Shown: piece after piece, positions 14,188 through 19,924 of the stretch
How the letters are laid out: every line of letters starts with the position of its first letter
Numbering within the stretch: position 1 is the stretch's first letter
Assembly: GCA_964549155.1 (NCBI GenBank)
Contig: CAZJUG010000018.1
Coordinates: 1 to 19,924 of the forward strand
DNA from: CAKZRD01 sp964549155
GTDB taxonomy: Archaea; Nanobdellota; Nanobdellia; Pacearchaeales; GW2011-AR1
Direction: 5' to 3'
Length of the DNA stretch: 19,924 bases
The notes under the pieces: generated by a model
The model's input: only the letters and a program-made list of their open reading frames with translations
What the model was told of the DNA's origin: nothing
The model's database searches: none
Made by a program: the position numbers and the translations under genes

Positions 14188-14484
14188 TTAGTCTCTTATT
14201 TGATTTTCATCAAAACCTTCCCCCAAGAGGGCTTTTTTAACCTTGCCCCTATGATCTCCTTGGAGTTCGATTTCGTTGTTTTTTATTGTGCCCCCACAAG
14301 CTAATTTTGCTTTCAGTTTTTTCCCCATTTCCTTAATGTCCACACCATCCAATCCCGCAACAATTGTTATTATCTTCCCAAACCTTCTTTTTTCGGTTCG
14401 GATGACAATATCTTGTTGTTTTTTGGCTATTTCCTGACAGACACAGGCCTCTGAAGGCAAACCGCAATTAGGGCATATAGTCAT
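14188..14484 (-). CDS. Translation initiation factor aIF1 (SUI1 family)
   Basis: A 98-aa factor that binds the small subunit and checks start-codon selection. The N-terminus has a compact Cys cluster CPNCGLPSEACVC (C4, C7, C14, C16), seen in part of the archaeal SUI1 family and likely to bind zinc. The SUI1 domain follows with RRFGKIITIVAGLD, LKAKLACGGT and ELQGDHRGKV. The tail ends DENQIRD. ATG at 14484 overlaps the uL29 stop as TAATG, with GGGAGAG about 11 nt upstream. Its place inside the ribosomal operon is standard for archaea. Confidence 0.95.
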   Translation of the reverse strand: MTICPNCGLPSEACVCQEIAKKQQDIVIRTEKRRFGKIITIVAGLDGVDIKEMGKKLKAKLACGGTIKNNEIELQGDHRGKVKKALLGEGFDENQIRD

Positions 14485-14606
14485 TATTTTTTAATCTCTC
14501 CCGCATTTTGTTTAGTTAGTGTTCTAGCAACTTCCTTTCTTATAGCTTTCCTTTTCAAAGATTCTTTTAGAATCCTTATTTTTAATTCCTTAATTTTATT
14601 TTCCAT
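14484..14606 (-). CDS. rpl29: Minimal 50S ribosomal protein uL29 (40 aa)
   Basis: A short frame from ATG at 14606 to TAA at 14484, filling the uL29 slot between uS3 and aIF1. The product is 40 aa against about 60-70 usual. After MENKIKELKIRILKES it has KRKAIRKEVARTLTKQN, matching the second helix of uL29, whose typical form is IRxxRRxIARIxTxL. Most of the first helix with its DEEL and ELFxLR-type motifs is missing. The start overlaps uS3 by 11 nt and the stop shares a base with the aIF1 start (TAATG), so both ends are locked into the operon. No Shine-Dalgarno. A different small protein in this slot is possible, but the order and motif favour uL29. Confidence 0.75.
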   Translation of the reverse strand: MENKIKELKIRILKESLKRKAIRKEVARTLTKQNAGEIKK

Positions 14607-15276
14607 TTTTTACTTTCTTTTTAGTTTTAATTTTCTTTTCTTCTACAAGGGTCTGTTCGTTAAGTTTCATTTTGCTTATAAGTTCATCGGTTATAGCGAT
14701 ATCTTCATTAAGCAGTTTATTTTGTTTTAATACACTTACTTCCACCCCGATAACTCCCATTTTATCGCAACCAGTACTTTTCGCTTTATCTACCAAATGT
14801 CTTTGATCTCCAGTCTTTTTTAGATGACCGAATTTAAATCTCCAAGTCTTCGCTCTCTCACTTGGTAATCTTCCAGACAATACAATTTCTCCACCCAATG
14901 CTCCTGCAGACTTTATCTTTGTAATCATTTTATAAGCAATAGATTTAAACCTAAGAGAACCAAATCTTTCTAGGGATAATGCAATTTCATCCGCAACAAG
15001 TTGAGCATCCAAATCTGGATTAGTTATCTCTCCGATATCTATGTGAGGATTTTCCATTTTAAATTTCTTCTTCAAGACATGAGTCAATCTTTCTATAGAT
15101 TCTCCTTTCTTACCTATGATAATCCCCGGTTTATGTGTATATATCGTAATCCTTTCTCCAACAGGAGTATAATCAATTTTAACATTAGAAATTCTTCCCT
15201 TTCCAAACTCTCTCTTAATAAAATCCTTCACTCCCAATTCTCCTTTTCTCAAATTGACAAATTTTCTTTCTTCCAT
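14596..15276 (-). CDS. rps3: 30S ribosomal protein uS3
   Basis: Small-subunit protein, 226 aa, at the mRNA entry channel. A KH domain occupies the N-terminal half with the loop GIIIGKKG at 51-58 (GKKG at 55-58). The C-terminal S3 domain has GALGGEIVLSGRLPSERAKTWRFKFGHLKKTGD. The C-terminus is a Lys-rich tail ending KNGK-stop, and that tail holds the uL29 start codon. ATG at 15276 begins one base after the uL22 stop with GGAG about 11 nt upstream. Confidence 0.97.
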   Translation of the reverse strand: MEERKFVNLRKGELGVKDFIKREFGKGRISNVKIDYTPVGERITIYTHKPGIIIGKKGESIERLTHVLKKKFKMENPHIDIGEITNPDLDAQLVADEIALSLERFGSLRFKSIAYKMITKIKSAGALGGEIVLSGRLPSERAKTWRFKFGHLKKTGDQRHLVDKAKSTGCDKMGVIGVEVSVLKQNKLLNEDIAITDELISKMKLNEQTLVEEKKIKTKKKVKNGK

Positions 15277-15277
15277 A

Positions 15278-15832
15278 TTAATCTTTCTCCATCTTTAGTT
15301 TAGTTTTTTCTTTAGCTTCAATATATACATGAGCTCTCTTTCCTCTCCTTCCTTCTTTTTTGTGGGGGAGCTGTGCCTTATTTGCAATTGCTAGAGTTAT
15401 TATTGGCATTTCTATTCCACTTACCTGTGCATTTGCTTTTAACTGTTTAAGTAGATGCATAATTTCAATTGCAGCATTTACAGGGTATCTCCCAGACATC
15501 ATTCCCTTTCCCTTTCGGTGTGGAATCTCTGCACCATTCATAGGAACGGCTTTCTTCTTAAGAACTACTTGTTCTAAGAACTTAACAGCCTCATCTATTC
15601 CTTTTCCTCTTATTGCTTTACAAATATACTTGGAATTTTTTGGACTTATTCTCATGGAGAATCCATTAGCAATCGCTTTATCCTTCTGTTCAACTTTTTT
15701 AGTTTCCTTCTTCTTGACTTCCTTTATTTCCTCTGTCTTTTCGGTTTCTTTTTTATCAAGACCTTCTTTCACTATTTCTTCATTTACATTTTCCATTTTT
15801 TCTTTTTTATTTTTCTGAGATTGTTTTTCCAT
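15278..15832 (-). CDS. rpl22: 50S ribosomal protein uL22, with charged N-terminal extension
   Basis: Large-subunit protein lining the peptide exit tunnel, 184 aa. The conserved body starts near residue 53 (AIANGFSMRISPKNSKYICKAIRGK) and carries the long beta-hairpin region KGKGMMSGRYPVNAA and the C-terminal HKKEGRRGKRAHVYIEAKE. The first 52 residues are a repetitive Lys/Glu run, outside the usual fold and probably disordered or coiled. Alternative starts at Met13 or Met60 exist, but ATG at 15832 has a GGTGA motif upstream and lies one base after the uS19 stop, the operon's usual spacing. Confidence 0.95.
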   Translation of the reverse strand: MEKQSQKNKKEKMENVNEEIVKEGLDKKETEKTEEIKEVKKKETKKVEQKDKAIANGFSMRISPKNSKYICKAIRGKGIDEAVKFLEQVVLKKKAVPMNGAEIPHRKGKGMMSGRYPVNAAIEIMHLLKQLKANAQVSGIEMPIITLAIANKAQLPHKKEGRRGKRAHVYIEAKEKTKLKMEKD

Positions 15833-15833
15833 A

Positions 15834-16241
15834 TTATTTCACCGAAAGAGAGGATGTTCCCTTAGTCGCTCCTACTCCTGCTGCCCCATGTTTAACTATT
15901 CTTCTTGTAGCTGCAAATTCTCCTAATCTATGCCCCACCATTTCCAAACTTATCTTTATAGGTACAAATTCCTTTCCATTATGGATTCCGATTGTCCAAT
16001 CAATAAATTTTGGAATGATTACCATTTCTCTAGCATGTGTTTTAGGCACTTTATTCTTTGAAATTTTTTTCTCTGCTTTCTTAATAAACTCCTCAGTTAT
16101 TTTGGTATTCCTCACTAAGTTTCTTCTTTCATTAGCACAAATAAGTTTTGCAAATTCTCCAATCGAAAGCTTTTTCAATTCTTCTGCTTCCATTCCTCTA
16201 AATTTCTTTTTCTTTACTGCGAAACTTGTTTCTTCACTCAT
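15834..16241 (-). CDS. rps19: 30S ribosomal protein uS19
   Basis: Small-subunit head protein, 135 aa, normal for archaea. It has RNLVRNTKITEEFIKK, THAREMVIIPKFIDWTIGIHNGKEFVPI, and the C-terminal EMVGHRLGEFAATRRIVKHG followed by GVGATKGTSS. ATG at 16241 overlaps the uL2 stop as ATGA and has a strong GGGAGGAAG Shine-Dalgarno inside uL2. Confidence 0.97.
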   Translation of the reverse strand: MSEETSFAVKKKKFRGMEAEELKKLSIGEFAKLICANERRNLVRNTKITEEFIKKAEKKISKNKVPKTHAREMVIIPKFIDWTIGIHNGKEFVPIKISLEMVGHRLGEFAATRRIVKHGAAGVGATKGTSSLSVK

Positions 16242-16936
16242 TTGTTCTTCCTCCCCGTTCTTATAGGTCTCAATAATCCTACTTTCTGTCCAGGAGATGC
16301 AAATCTCTGTATAATCTTGCTCTTTATTCTCTTTCCTCTTCCAGAACCGAATGGATGGTCTATTGCATTCATCTTTACTGTACTAGTTCGAGGCCACAAC
16401 TTTGATTTAGCCTTTTTAATATAATATTGTTTTCCAGCCTTAAGAATTGGTTTTTCTAATCTTCCTTGACCTGCAGCTTCTCCAATCGTAGCTCTACATC
16501 TTCCATCAAGAAGTTTTTCCTTCTTTGAAGGCATCATTATTTTTATAAGATCTCCTTGTTTTCCTAATACAACTGCAAAATTTCCTCCAGTTCTTGCAAA
16601 CTTTCCACCATCTTGAAAGGAATTTTCTATATTGAATATTTTGGTCCCTACAACTATATCACTCAAGGAGGATATGTCGCCAAAGGATTCTCCTCCAATG
16701 GAAATTTTTTGTCCCTCAAAAACATTTTTCGCTGCTAAATTGTAAAATATTCTCCCAGAGTTATCCCTTATCTTTATTATAGGAACAGAATGTCCTGCAG
16801 AACTAAATAATTTTATTATAGTCATTTCTTCTCCTATGTGGTTTGGATATTTAGGTTCAACTGAAAATGCCTTTCTCCTAACTCTATAAGTAGAACTTCC
16901 GTGTCCTCTTGCCTGTGAGATTATTCTTTTACCCAT
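16238..16936 (-). CDS. rpl2: 50S ribosomal protein uL2
   Basis: Large-subunit protein, 232 aa, needed for subunit association and peptidyl-transferase centre structure. It shows ISQARGHGSSTYRVR at the start, the OB and SH3-like domains, and the C-terminal MNAIDHPFGSGRGKR segment. The archaeal consensus after HPFG has Gly-rich and HQH-type residues; here it reads SGRGKRIKSK, losing these His residues. ATG at 16936 begins one base after the uL23 stop, with AGGA upstream. Confidence 0.97.
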   Translation of the reverse strand: MGKRIISQARGHGSSTYRVRRKAFSVEPKYPNHIGEEMTIIKLFSSAGHSVPIIKIRDNSGRIFYNLAAKNVFEGQKISIGGESFGDISSLSDIVVGTKIFNIENSFQDGGKFARTGGNFAVVLGKQGDLIKIMMPSKKEKLLDGRCRATIGEAAGQGRLEKPILKAGKQYYIKKAKSKLWPRTSTVKMNAIDHPFGSGRGKRIKSKIIQRFASPGQKVGLLRPIRTGRKNK

Positions 16937-16937
16937 C

Positions 16938-17192
16938 TTATAACATTCCTATCTTTGTCGCAACATCTACCGCAACAAATTCTGGTTTTAATTTAACATA
17001 AACTCTTTTCTTATTTGCCCTCGTTATAGTTTTTACACTTTCAACTTTAACATCAAATAGCTCTTCAACTTCCTTTTTTATTTCTTCCTTTTTAACCTTT
17101 CTATCTGTTTGAAAGCATAAAAGATTCTCCTTCTCAAGAAGTCTTACTACTTTTTCACTAGATATTACTTTTTCTAAAATTATTTTTTCCAT
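16938..17192 (-). CDS. rpl23: 50S ribosomal protein uL23
   Basis: Large-subunit protein at the exit tunnel rim, where signal recognition particle docks; 84 aa, the usual archaeal size. It has EKVISSEKVVRLLEKENLLCFQTDRKVKKEEIKKEVEELFDVKVESVKT with an intact C-terminal KKRVYVKLKPEF. ATG at 17192 overlaps uL4 by 13 nt; two GGAG motifs sit within 18 nt upstream. Confidence 0.95.
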   Translation of the reverse strand: MEKIILEKVISSEKVVRLLEKENLLCFQTDRKVKKEEIKKEVEELFDVKVESVKTITRANKKRVYVKLKPEFVAVDVATKIGML

Positions 17193-17965
17193 TTTTCTCC
17201 TATCTCCTTTATTGATTCTTCACTATATGCTATGACTCTTCCAGGTAATCCATTTATTGAAATATCAGAGATTGAAATATCATCTACTTTAACAACATCC
17301 ACTCCTTTTCTATTCATCTTCTCATTCTTACCTAAAACAAACAATATTCCCAAACTTGACCTATATTTTCTCCCTCGAAGTTTACCTTTTCCACTTCTTC
17401 TAATTTTTCTCTTAAGTGTTTTTTCATAATCTTTTCCGAATAATAATTTTAGAAATTCAATGAACTCTTTTGTCTTCATCTCTAAAACTTCTTTATTCAC
17501 AACTAGTGGAACCTTTGATATATCTATTCCATAATTAGTCTTCAAAATTTTTTTATCGATACTAGCACTAAAACAAGAGTTTATTGCAAGAAGTAACTCT
17601 TTTTTATTTATTTTTCTAAACTGATTCTTCTCAGATCTTGGAGGATGTGCAGTTCTTCCACCCCTTGTATTTGTTGCAGTTGCTCCAACCCAATTAAATG
17701 AAGAGCCATGTCTGGACATAATCTTTCTAGGAATTCTAGAAATTCCCTTTCCATATGTTCCCTTCCATTTATGCCTCGCTTTTTTAGAAATACCTGAAGC
17801 AGAATATCCAGCACCTGAACCAATCAAAGTTCCATAGGATTGTTCCCTTTTTTGAGCCTCAAATATTTTTTGAACAATATCCTTTCTTATTTCTGTAGAA
17901 AAATTCTTTGGCAAATCAATACTCTTTGTTTCTTTCCCAGATTTATTTAATATTTGTGCTTTCAT
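17180..17965 (-). CDS. rpl4: 50S ribosomal protein uL4
   Basis: Large-subunit protein, 261 aa, typical archaeal length. Its long extended loop, reaching the exit tunnel, covers roughly residues 48-108 with HKWKGTYGKGISRIPRK, FNWVGATATNTRGGRTAHPP. The globular part follows with LGILFVLGKNE and GRVIAYSEESIKEI. ATG at 17965 overlaps the uL3 stop as ATGA and has GGAG about 6 nt upstream. In several organisms L4 also autoregulates its operon, relevant to the structured region upstream of uL3; nothing here shows that directly. Confidence 0.97.
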   Translation of the reverse strand: MKAQILNKSGKETKSIDLPKNFSTEIRKDIVQKIFEAQKREQSYGTLIGSGAGYSASGISKKARHKWKGTYGKGISRIPRKIMSRHGSSFNWVGATATNTRGGRTAHPPRSEKNQFRKINKKELLLAINSCFSASIDKKILKTNYGIDISKVPLVVNKEVLEMKTKEFIEFLKLLFGKDYEKTLKRKIRRSGKGKLRGRKYRSSLGILFVLGKNEKMNRKGVDVVKVDDISISDISINGLPGRVIAYSEESIKEIGEKWKK

Positions 17966-18906
17966 CTAATCTCCAACAATTCATATTTCTTTTTTAATTT
18001 ACTTTTAGGAGCTCTTAAAGGTTTTGTCAAAATAAGTTGTCTTTTACTTGGACCTTGAAGAGAACCAGCAAGGAGAATATAATCTCCACTCAGTTTACCA
18101 TACTTATGAAATTCTATTTTTCTTCCAGGTTTATTTTCACTAACACTCTCTTTACCTAATATAATGCTGTTATATGTAATCCTCGTGTGGAATCCTGTTT
18201 GACCTGATATGGGGACCCTAAAATTAACTCTTGCAGGATGCCATGGACCCAAGCTTCCCGGTCTTCTAACTCCCTTTTCGGATTTATGTTGTTTAAGTGA
18301 AATTCCAAATCTTTTAACTGGACCTTGCAAACCTTTTCCTTTAGTTACACCCCTCACATCCAATAGTTTATCTGAGAATATTTCTGAGAATTTTATTCCT
18401 TTTCCTATCTTACTCTTAACAAACTCTAATTTTTCTTCTTTGGAACCACTAAGTCCAAGTTCTATCATATCTGGAGTTTTCTTAAAAAATTTATTTTTTA
18501 GGTCTGAATAAACAATTATTCTCAAATCTTCAAACCCTTCTTTCAATTCAGAGATGTTTTTAATTTGTTTAGGAACCTTAACGATTCTTTTAAGCTCTTT
18601 ATCTGAAGAAACAACAACCTCTCCAATTGACTGATTGTCTTTATATGCTCTGATAGAAAATATCTTTAATTCAGGGCATTCAATTACTGTCGCAGGGAGT
18701 GTTATTTTCTTTCCCTTTGTCATTGAATCTGGAGTATCATCCTTCACCAAAACAGAAATCATTCCAACCTTATAACCAATAAATCCCTTTGGTCCTTTCT
18801 CTTCAGTTTTTATCGCTTCCCAATTTACATCAGGCAGGATTCTGACACTTCTCTTTCTAGGCCAAAACCTCATACTTCCATATCTGGGTCTATTTATTCT
18901 AGGCAT
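17962..18906 (-). CDS. rpl3: 50S ribosomal protein uL3
   Basis: Large-subunit protein, 314 aa, reaching the peptidyl-transferase centre. Conserved blocks include GFIGYKVGM near 41-49, DVRGVTKGKG at 183-192, KRFGISLKQHKSEKGVRRPGSLGPWHPARV with W222, and the QTGFHTRI stretch after it. It is the first gene of the 23-gene operon. ATG at 18906 has neither a Shine-Dalgarno nor a TATA box at the 25-nt distance used by other first genes in this window, so a leader of up to about 110 nt is likely. Confidence 0.97.
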   Translation of the reverse strand: MPRINRPRYGSMRFWPRKRSVRILPDVNWEAIKTEEKGPKGFIGYKVGMISVLVKDDTPDSMTKGKKITLPATVIECPELKIFSIRAYKDNQSIGEVVVSSDKELKRIVKVPKQIKNISELKEGFEDLRIIVYSDLKNKFFKKTPDMIELGLSGSKEEKLEFVKSKIGKGIKFSEIFSDKLLDVRGVTKGKGLQGPVKRFGISLKQHKSEKGVRRPGSLGPWHPARVNFRVPISGQTGFHTRITYNSIILGKESVSENKPGRKIEFHKYGKLSGDYILLAGSLQGPSKRQLILTKPLRAPKSKLKKKYELLEIR

Positions 18907-18933
18907 TTTCTATTTGTTTTTTATTTTGAACTC

Positions 18934-18949
18934 AAGGATAGCAGTCCTT
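18934..18949 (-). other. Small hairpin upstream of uL3
   Basis: Arms AAGGA and TCCTT (5 bp) with a 6-nt loop, 28-43 nt before the uL3 ATG. It is the second of two hairpins in this leader-like region. The pairing is perfect but short. Confidence 0.4.
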
Positions 18950-18958
18950 TTGTTCTAT

Positions 18959-18991
18959 GTTGCATTCGTCTCAACCAAACGAGTGTGCAAC
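18959..18991 (-). other. Stable hairpin upstream of uL3
   Basis: Perfect 6-bp outer arms GTTGCA/TGCAAC (18959-18964 with 18986-18991). A short internal loop and a 4-bp inner stem TCGT/ACGA follow, closing a 9-nt loop. It is among the more GC-rich spots of an AT-rich gap, which makes chance less likely. It could be a leader structure of the ribosomal operon, a small RNA or an rRNA mimic for autoregulation; none is shown by sequence alone. Confidence 0.45.
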
Positions 18992-19001
18992 TCCAAAATT
19001 C

Positions 19002-19024
19002 TTAATCTAACCTAATTAGATTAA
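19002..19024. other. Perfect palindrome between xerA and uL3
   Basis: Arms TTAATCTAA and TTAGATTAA (9 bp, perfect) around a 5-bp centre. Extending to 19000-19026 gives 11-bp arms with one mismatch. The dyad shape suggests a dimer-binding site: a repressor operator near the start of the ribosomal operon transcript, or a Xer recombination-like site given the adjacent recombinase. dif sites have a spacer near 6 bp, so the match is imperfect. Confidence 0.45.
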
Positions 19025-19039
19025 TATCTACAAGAACAA

Positions 19040-19058
19040 GATAAAAAGTTCCTTTTTA
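19040..19058 (-). promoter_or_regulatory. Candidate TATA box for the ribosomal operon, overlapping an xerA terminator-like repeat
   Basis: On the minus strand GGAAC precedes TTTTTATC (19047-19040), a BRE plus TATA arrangement. With the 25-nt spacing seen elsewhere, the transcript would start near 19019, inside the palindrome at 19002-19024. The same bases form a 7-bp inverted repeat TAAAAAG/CTTTTTA with a 3-nt loop (19042-19058) that begins in the xerA stop codon and ends in a T-run, so it could instead terminate xerA. Confidence 0.4.
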
Positions 19059-19913
19059 AAGCTGTTGGTTATATGGGTCAAGAGGACTTCTTATCCCTAT
19101 TAATCTTCCACTAGAATGTGTGTAAATCATTGATGTTTCAGGAGACTTATGTCCGAGTGAGGCCTGAACATCAGTTATAGAATAATTGTTCTCAATTAGG
19201 TGTGTGGCAAAAGAATGCCTCAAGGTGTGTGGGTGGACTTCCTTATAATCTTCAATTCCTGCATTTCGAGCAGCATTGCGAACAATCTTCTGGACTGAAA
19301 CTACACTATACTCCCTTCCTCTATTAGAAATAAAAACATATTCTTTAGGATCTCTTCCTTCACAAATTGCAGAAAGAGCAATTTCAATTCTATCAGCAAT
19401 CACAAAGATTCTGTCTTTTCCACCCTTTCCATTTCGAACAAAACCATATCTTTCAGGAATTTTCAAGTCTTCAATTCTCAAATGAATCATTTCAGAAACT
19501 CTAAGTCCTGCAGAATAAAGTAGAGCAACCATTAGCCGATGCTTAGGATTTTTCACAGACTTTATGAGTCTTTCAATTTCTTCTTTAGTCAAATATCTTT
19601 GAATTTTCTTAGGAACTTTAGAATACTTTATGTCAACCCACATTTTTCTGCCCAAAATTTCTTCAAAATAAAATTTTATAGCCATCAAATGAACATTTAG
19701 GCTGTTCCCTGCTTGACCCTTCTCATCTTTCATTTCTAGAAACTCGCGAACATCTTTTTTGGTAATGCAGTTGACGGGTTTCTTACACCATCTCAAAAAT
19801 CTCTCAACACAACCAATGTATGTAGAAATCGTTCTAGGAGAATATCTTCTTCGGCTAAGCTCTCTAGCTAAACTTTCCGAAGGATTTTGATTATAAGCAC
19901 AAGATTTACTCAT
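19056..19913 (-). CDS. xerA: XerA-type tyrosine recombinase
   Basis: A 285-aa site-specific recombinase, the length of archaeal XerA, which resolves chromosome dimers at dif. The N-terminal SAM-like DNA-binding domain covers roughly 10-90 (SPRTISTYIGCVERFLRWC). The catalytic domain has R138 (in SAGLRVSE), a Lys near 163-166 (NGKGGKDR), H229 and R232 (HTLRHS), H255 (LGHKS) and nucleophile Y264 (IYTH). All catalytic residues are present, so it should be active. The short tail ends IRSPLDPYNQQL. ATG at 19913 is used; the frame remains open to the window edge, so a slightly earlier start cannot be excluded. No phage or plasmid genes are beside it, which favours a housekeeping role over an integrated element. 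Confidence 0.88.
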   Translation of the reverse strand: MSKSCAYNQNPSESLARELSRRRYSPRTISTYIGCVERFLRWCKKPVNCITKKDVREFLEMKDEKGQAGNSLNVHLMAIKFYFEEILGRKMWVDIKYSKVPKKIQRYLTKEEIERLIKSVKNPKHRLMVALLYSAGLRVSEMIHLRIEDLKIPERYGFVRNGKGGKDRIFVIADRIEIALSAICEGRDPKEYVFISNRGREYSVVSVQKIVRNAARNAGIEDYKEVHPHTLRHSFATHLIENNYSITDVQASLGHKSPETSMIYTHSSGRLIGIRSPLDPYNQQL

Positions 19914-19924
19914 CCATATAATCT

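Noticed and set aside
15360..15818. 152-codon plus-strand open frame, hydrophobic
   Set aside because: Antisense to uL22; its hydrophobic and Phe/Ser-rich content is the reverse of Lys/Glu codons.
18934..18960. tRNA-Ser(GCU)-like anticodon arm (GGACTGCTA followed by TCC) and a GAGTTCAAA T-loop-like stretch beside an integrase, suggesting a tRNA attachment remnant
   Set aside because: One base is missing from the anticodon loop, no T stem, variable arm, D arm or acceptor stem can be paired. The similarity is too short to call a tRNA or att site.
19056..19913. Integrase as evidence of an integrated mobile element
   Set aside because: Length and sequence fit XerA, and the neighbour is a ribosomal operon with no cargo, direct repeats or tRNA gene. 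A housekeeping recombinase is simpler.
1..19924. CRISPR array, rRNA, complete tRNA or insertion sequence
   Set aside because: No spaced direct repeats, no rRNA or full tRNA pattern, and no transposase were seen on either strand.

Overview
This window reads as a stretch of chromosome from a small-genome archaeon. The evidence is: archaeal or eukaryote-type ribosomal proteins (eS4, eL19, eL32) in the archaeal gene order; an aIF1/SUI1 gene inside the cluster; archaeal SecY followed by a DUF106 membrane protein; AglB/AglH N-glycosylation genes; and TATA-box promoters set for leaderless transcripts. The DNA is AT-rich. The compact genes, shortened or missing ribosomal components and overall gene style suggest a DPANN lineage (Woesearchaeota/Pacearchaeota-like). 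That placement is inference, not proven here.

Layout, mostly on the minus strand and read from the high-coordinate end. (1) 19056-19913: a XerA-type tyrosine recombinase. (2) 18907-19055: a 149-nt structured intergenic region with a 9-bp-arm palindrome and two hairpins. (3) 7916-18906: a packed 23-gene ribosomal operon in the order uL3, uL4, uL23, uL2, uS19, uL22, uS3, uL29 (only 40 aa), aIF1, uS17, uL14, uL24, eS4, uL5, uS14, uS8, uL6, eL32, eL19, uL18, uS5, uL30, uL15. None of its 22 junctions has more than one untranslated base. The RNase P gene rnp1 (Rpp29), usual between aIF1 and uS17, is absent. (4) 6052-7856: secY with its own TATA box, then a DUF106/EMC3-like insertase; adk and cmk are not here. 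(5) 5208-6065: the only plus-strand gene, a divergent IF-2B/ribose-1,5-bisphosphate-isomerase-family protein, overlapping DUF106 tail to tail. (6) 4286-5131: a SpoIIM-family membrane protein, divergent from it. (7) 4107-4241: a 44-aa zinc-ribbon protein. (8) 3469-4071: a ThrH-like HAD phosphatase. (9) 2443-3435: an AglH/Alg7-type GlcNAc-1-phosphate transferase. (10) 1-2327: the oligosaccharyltransferase AglB (STT3), whose 3' end lies outside the window.

The blocks fit a growth and secretion theme. Ribosomal proteins make the translating ribosome. SecY and the DUF106 protein insert or export membrane proteins. AglH starts the lipid-linked glycan and AglB transfers it to exported proteins. Two initiation modes are visible: the seven singly promoted genes have a TATA box centred 23.5-25.5 nt before the start codon and no Shine-Dalgarno, whereas operon-internal genes use either Shine-Dalgarno sequences inside the upstream gene or direct stop/start coupling.

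I see no clear novel defence or mobile system. The items most worth a second look are the xerA-uL3 intergenic region, the minimal uL29, the missing rnp1, the zero-gap operon and the divergent IF-2B-family protein. No gene-free stretch exceeds 300 bases; the longest is 18907-19055.
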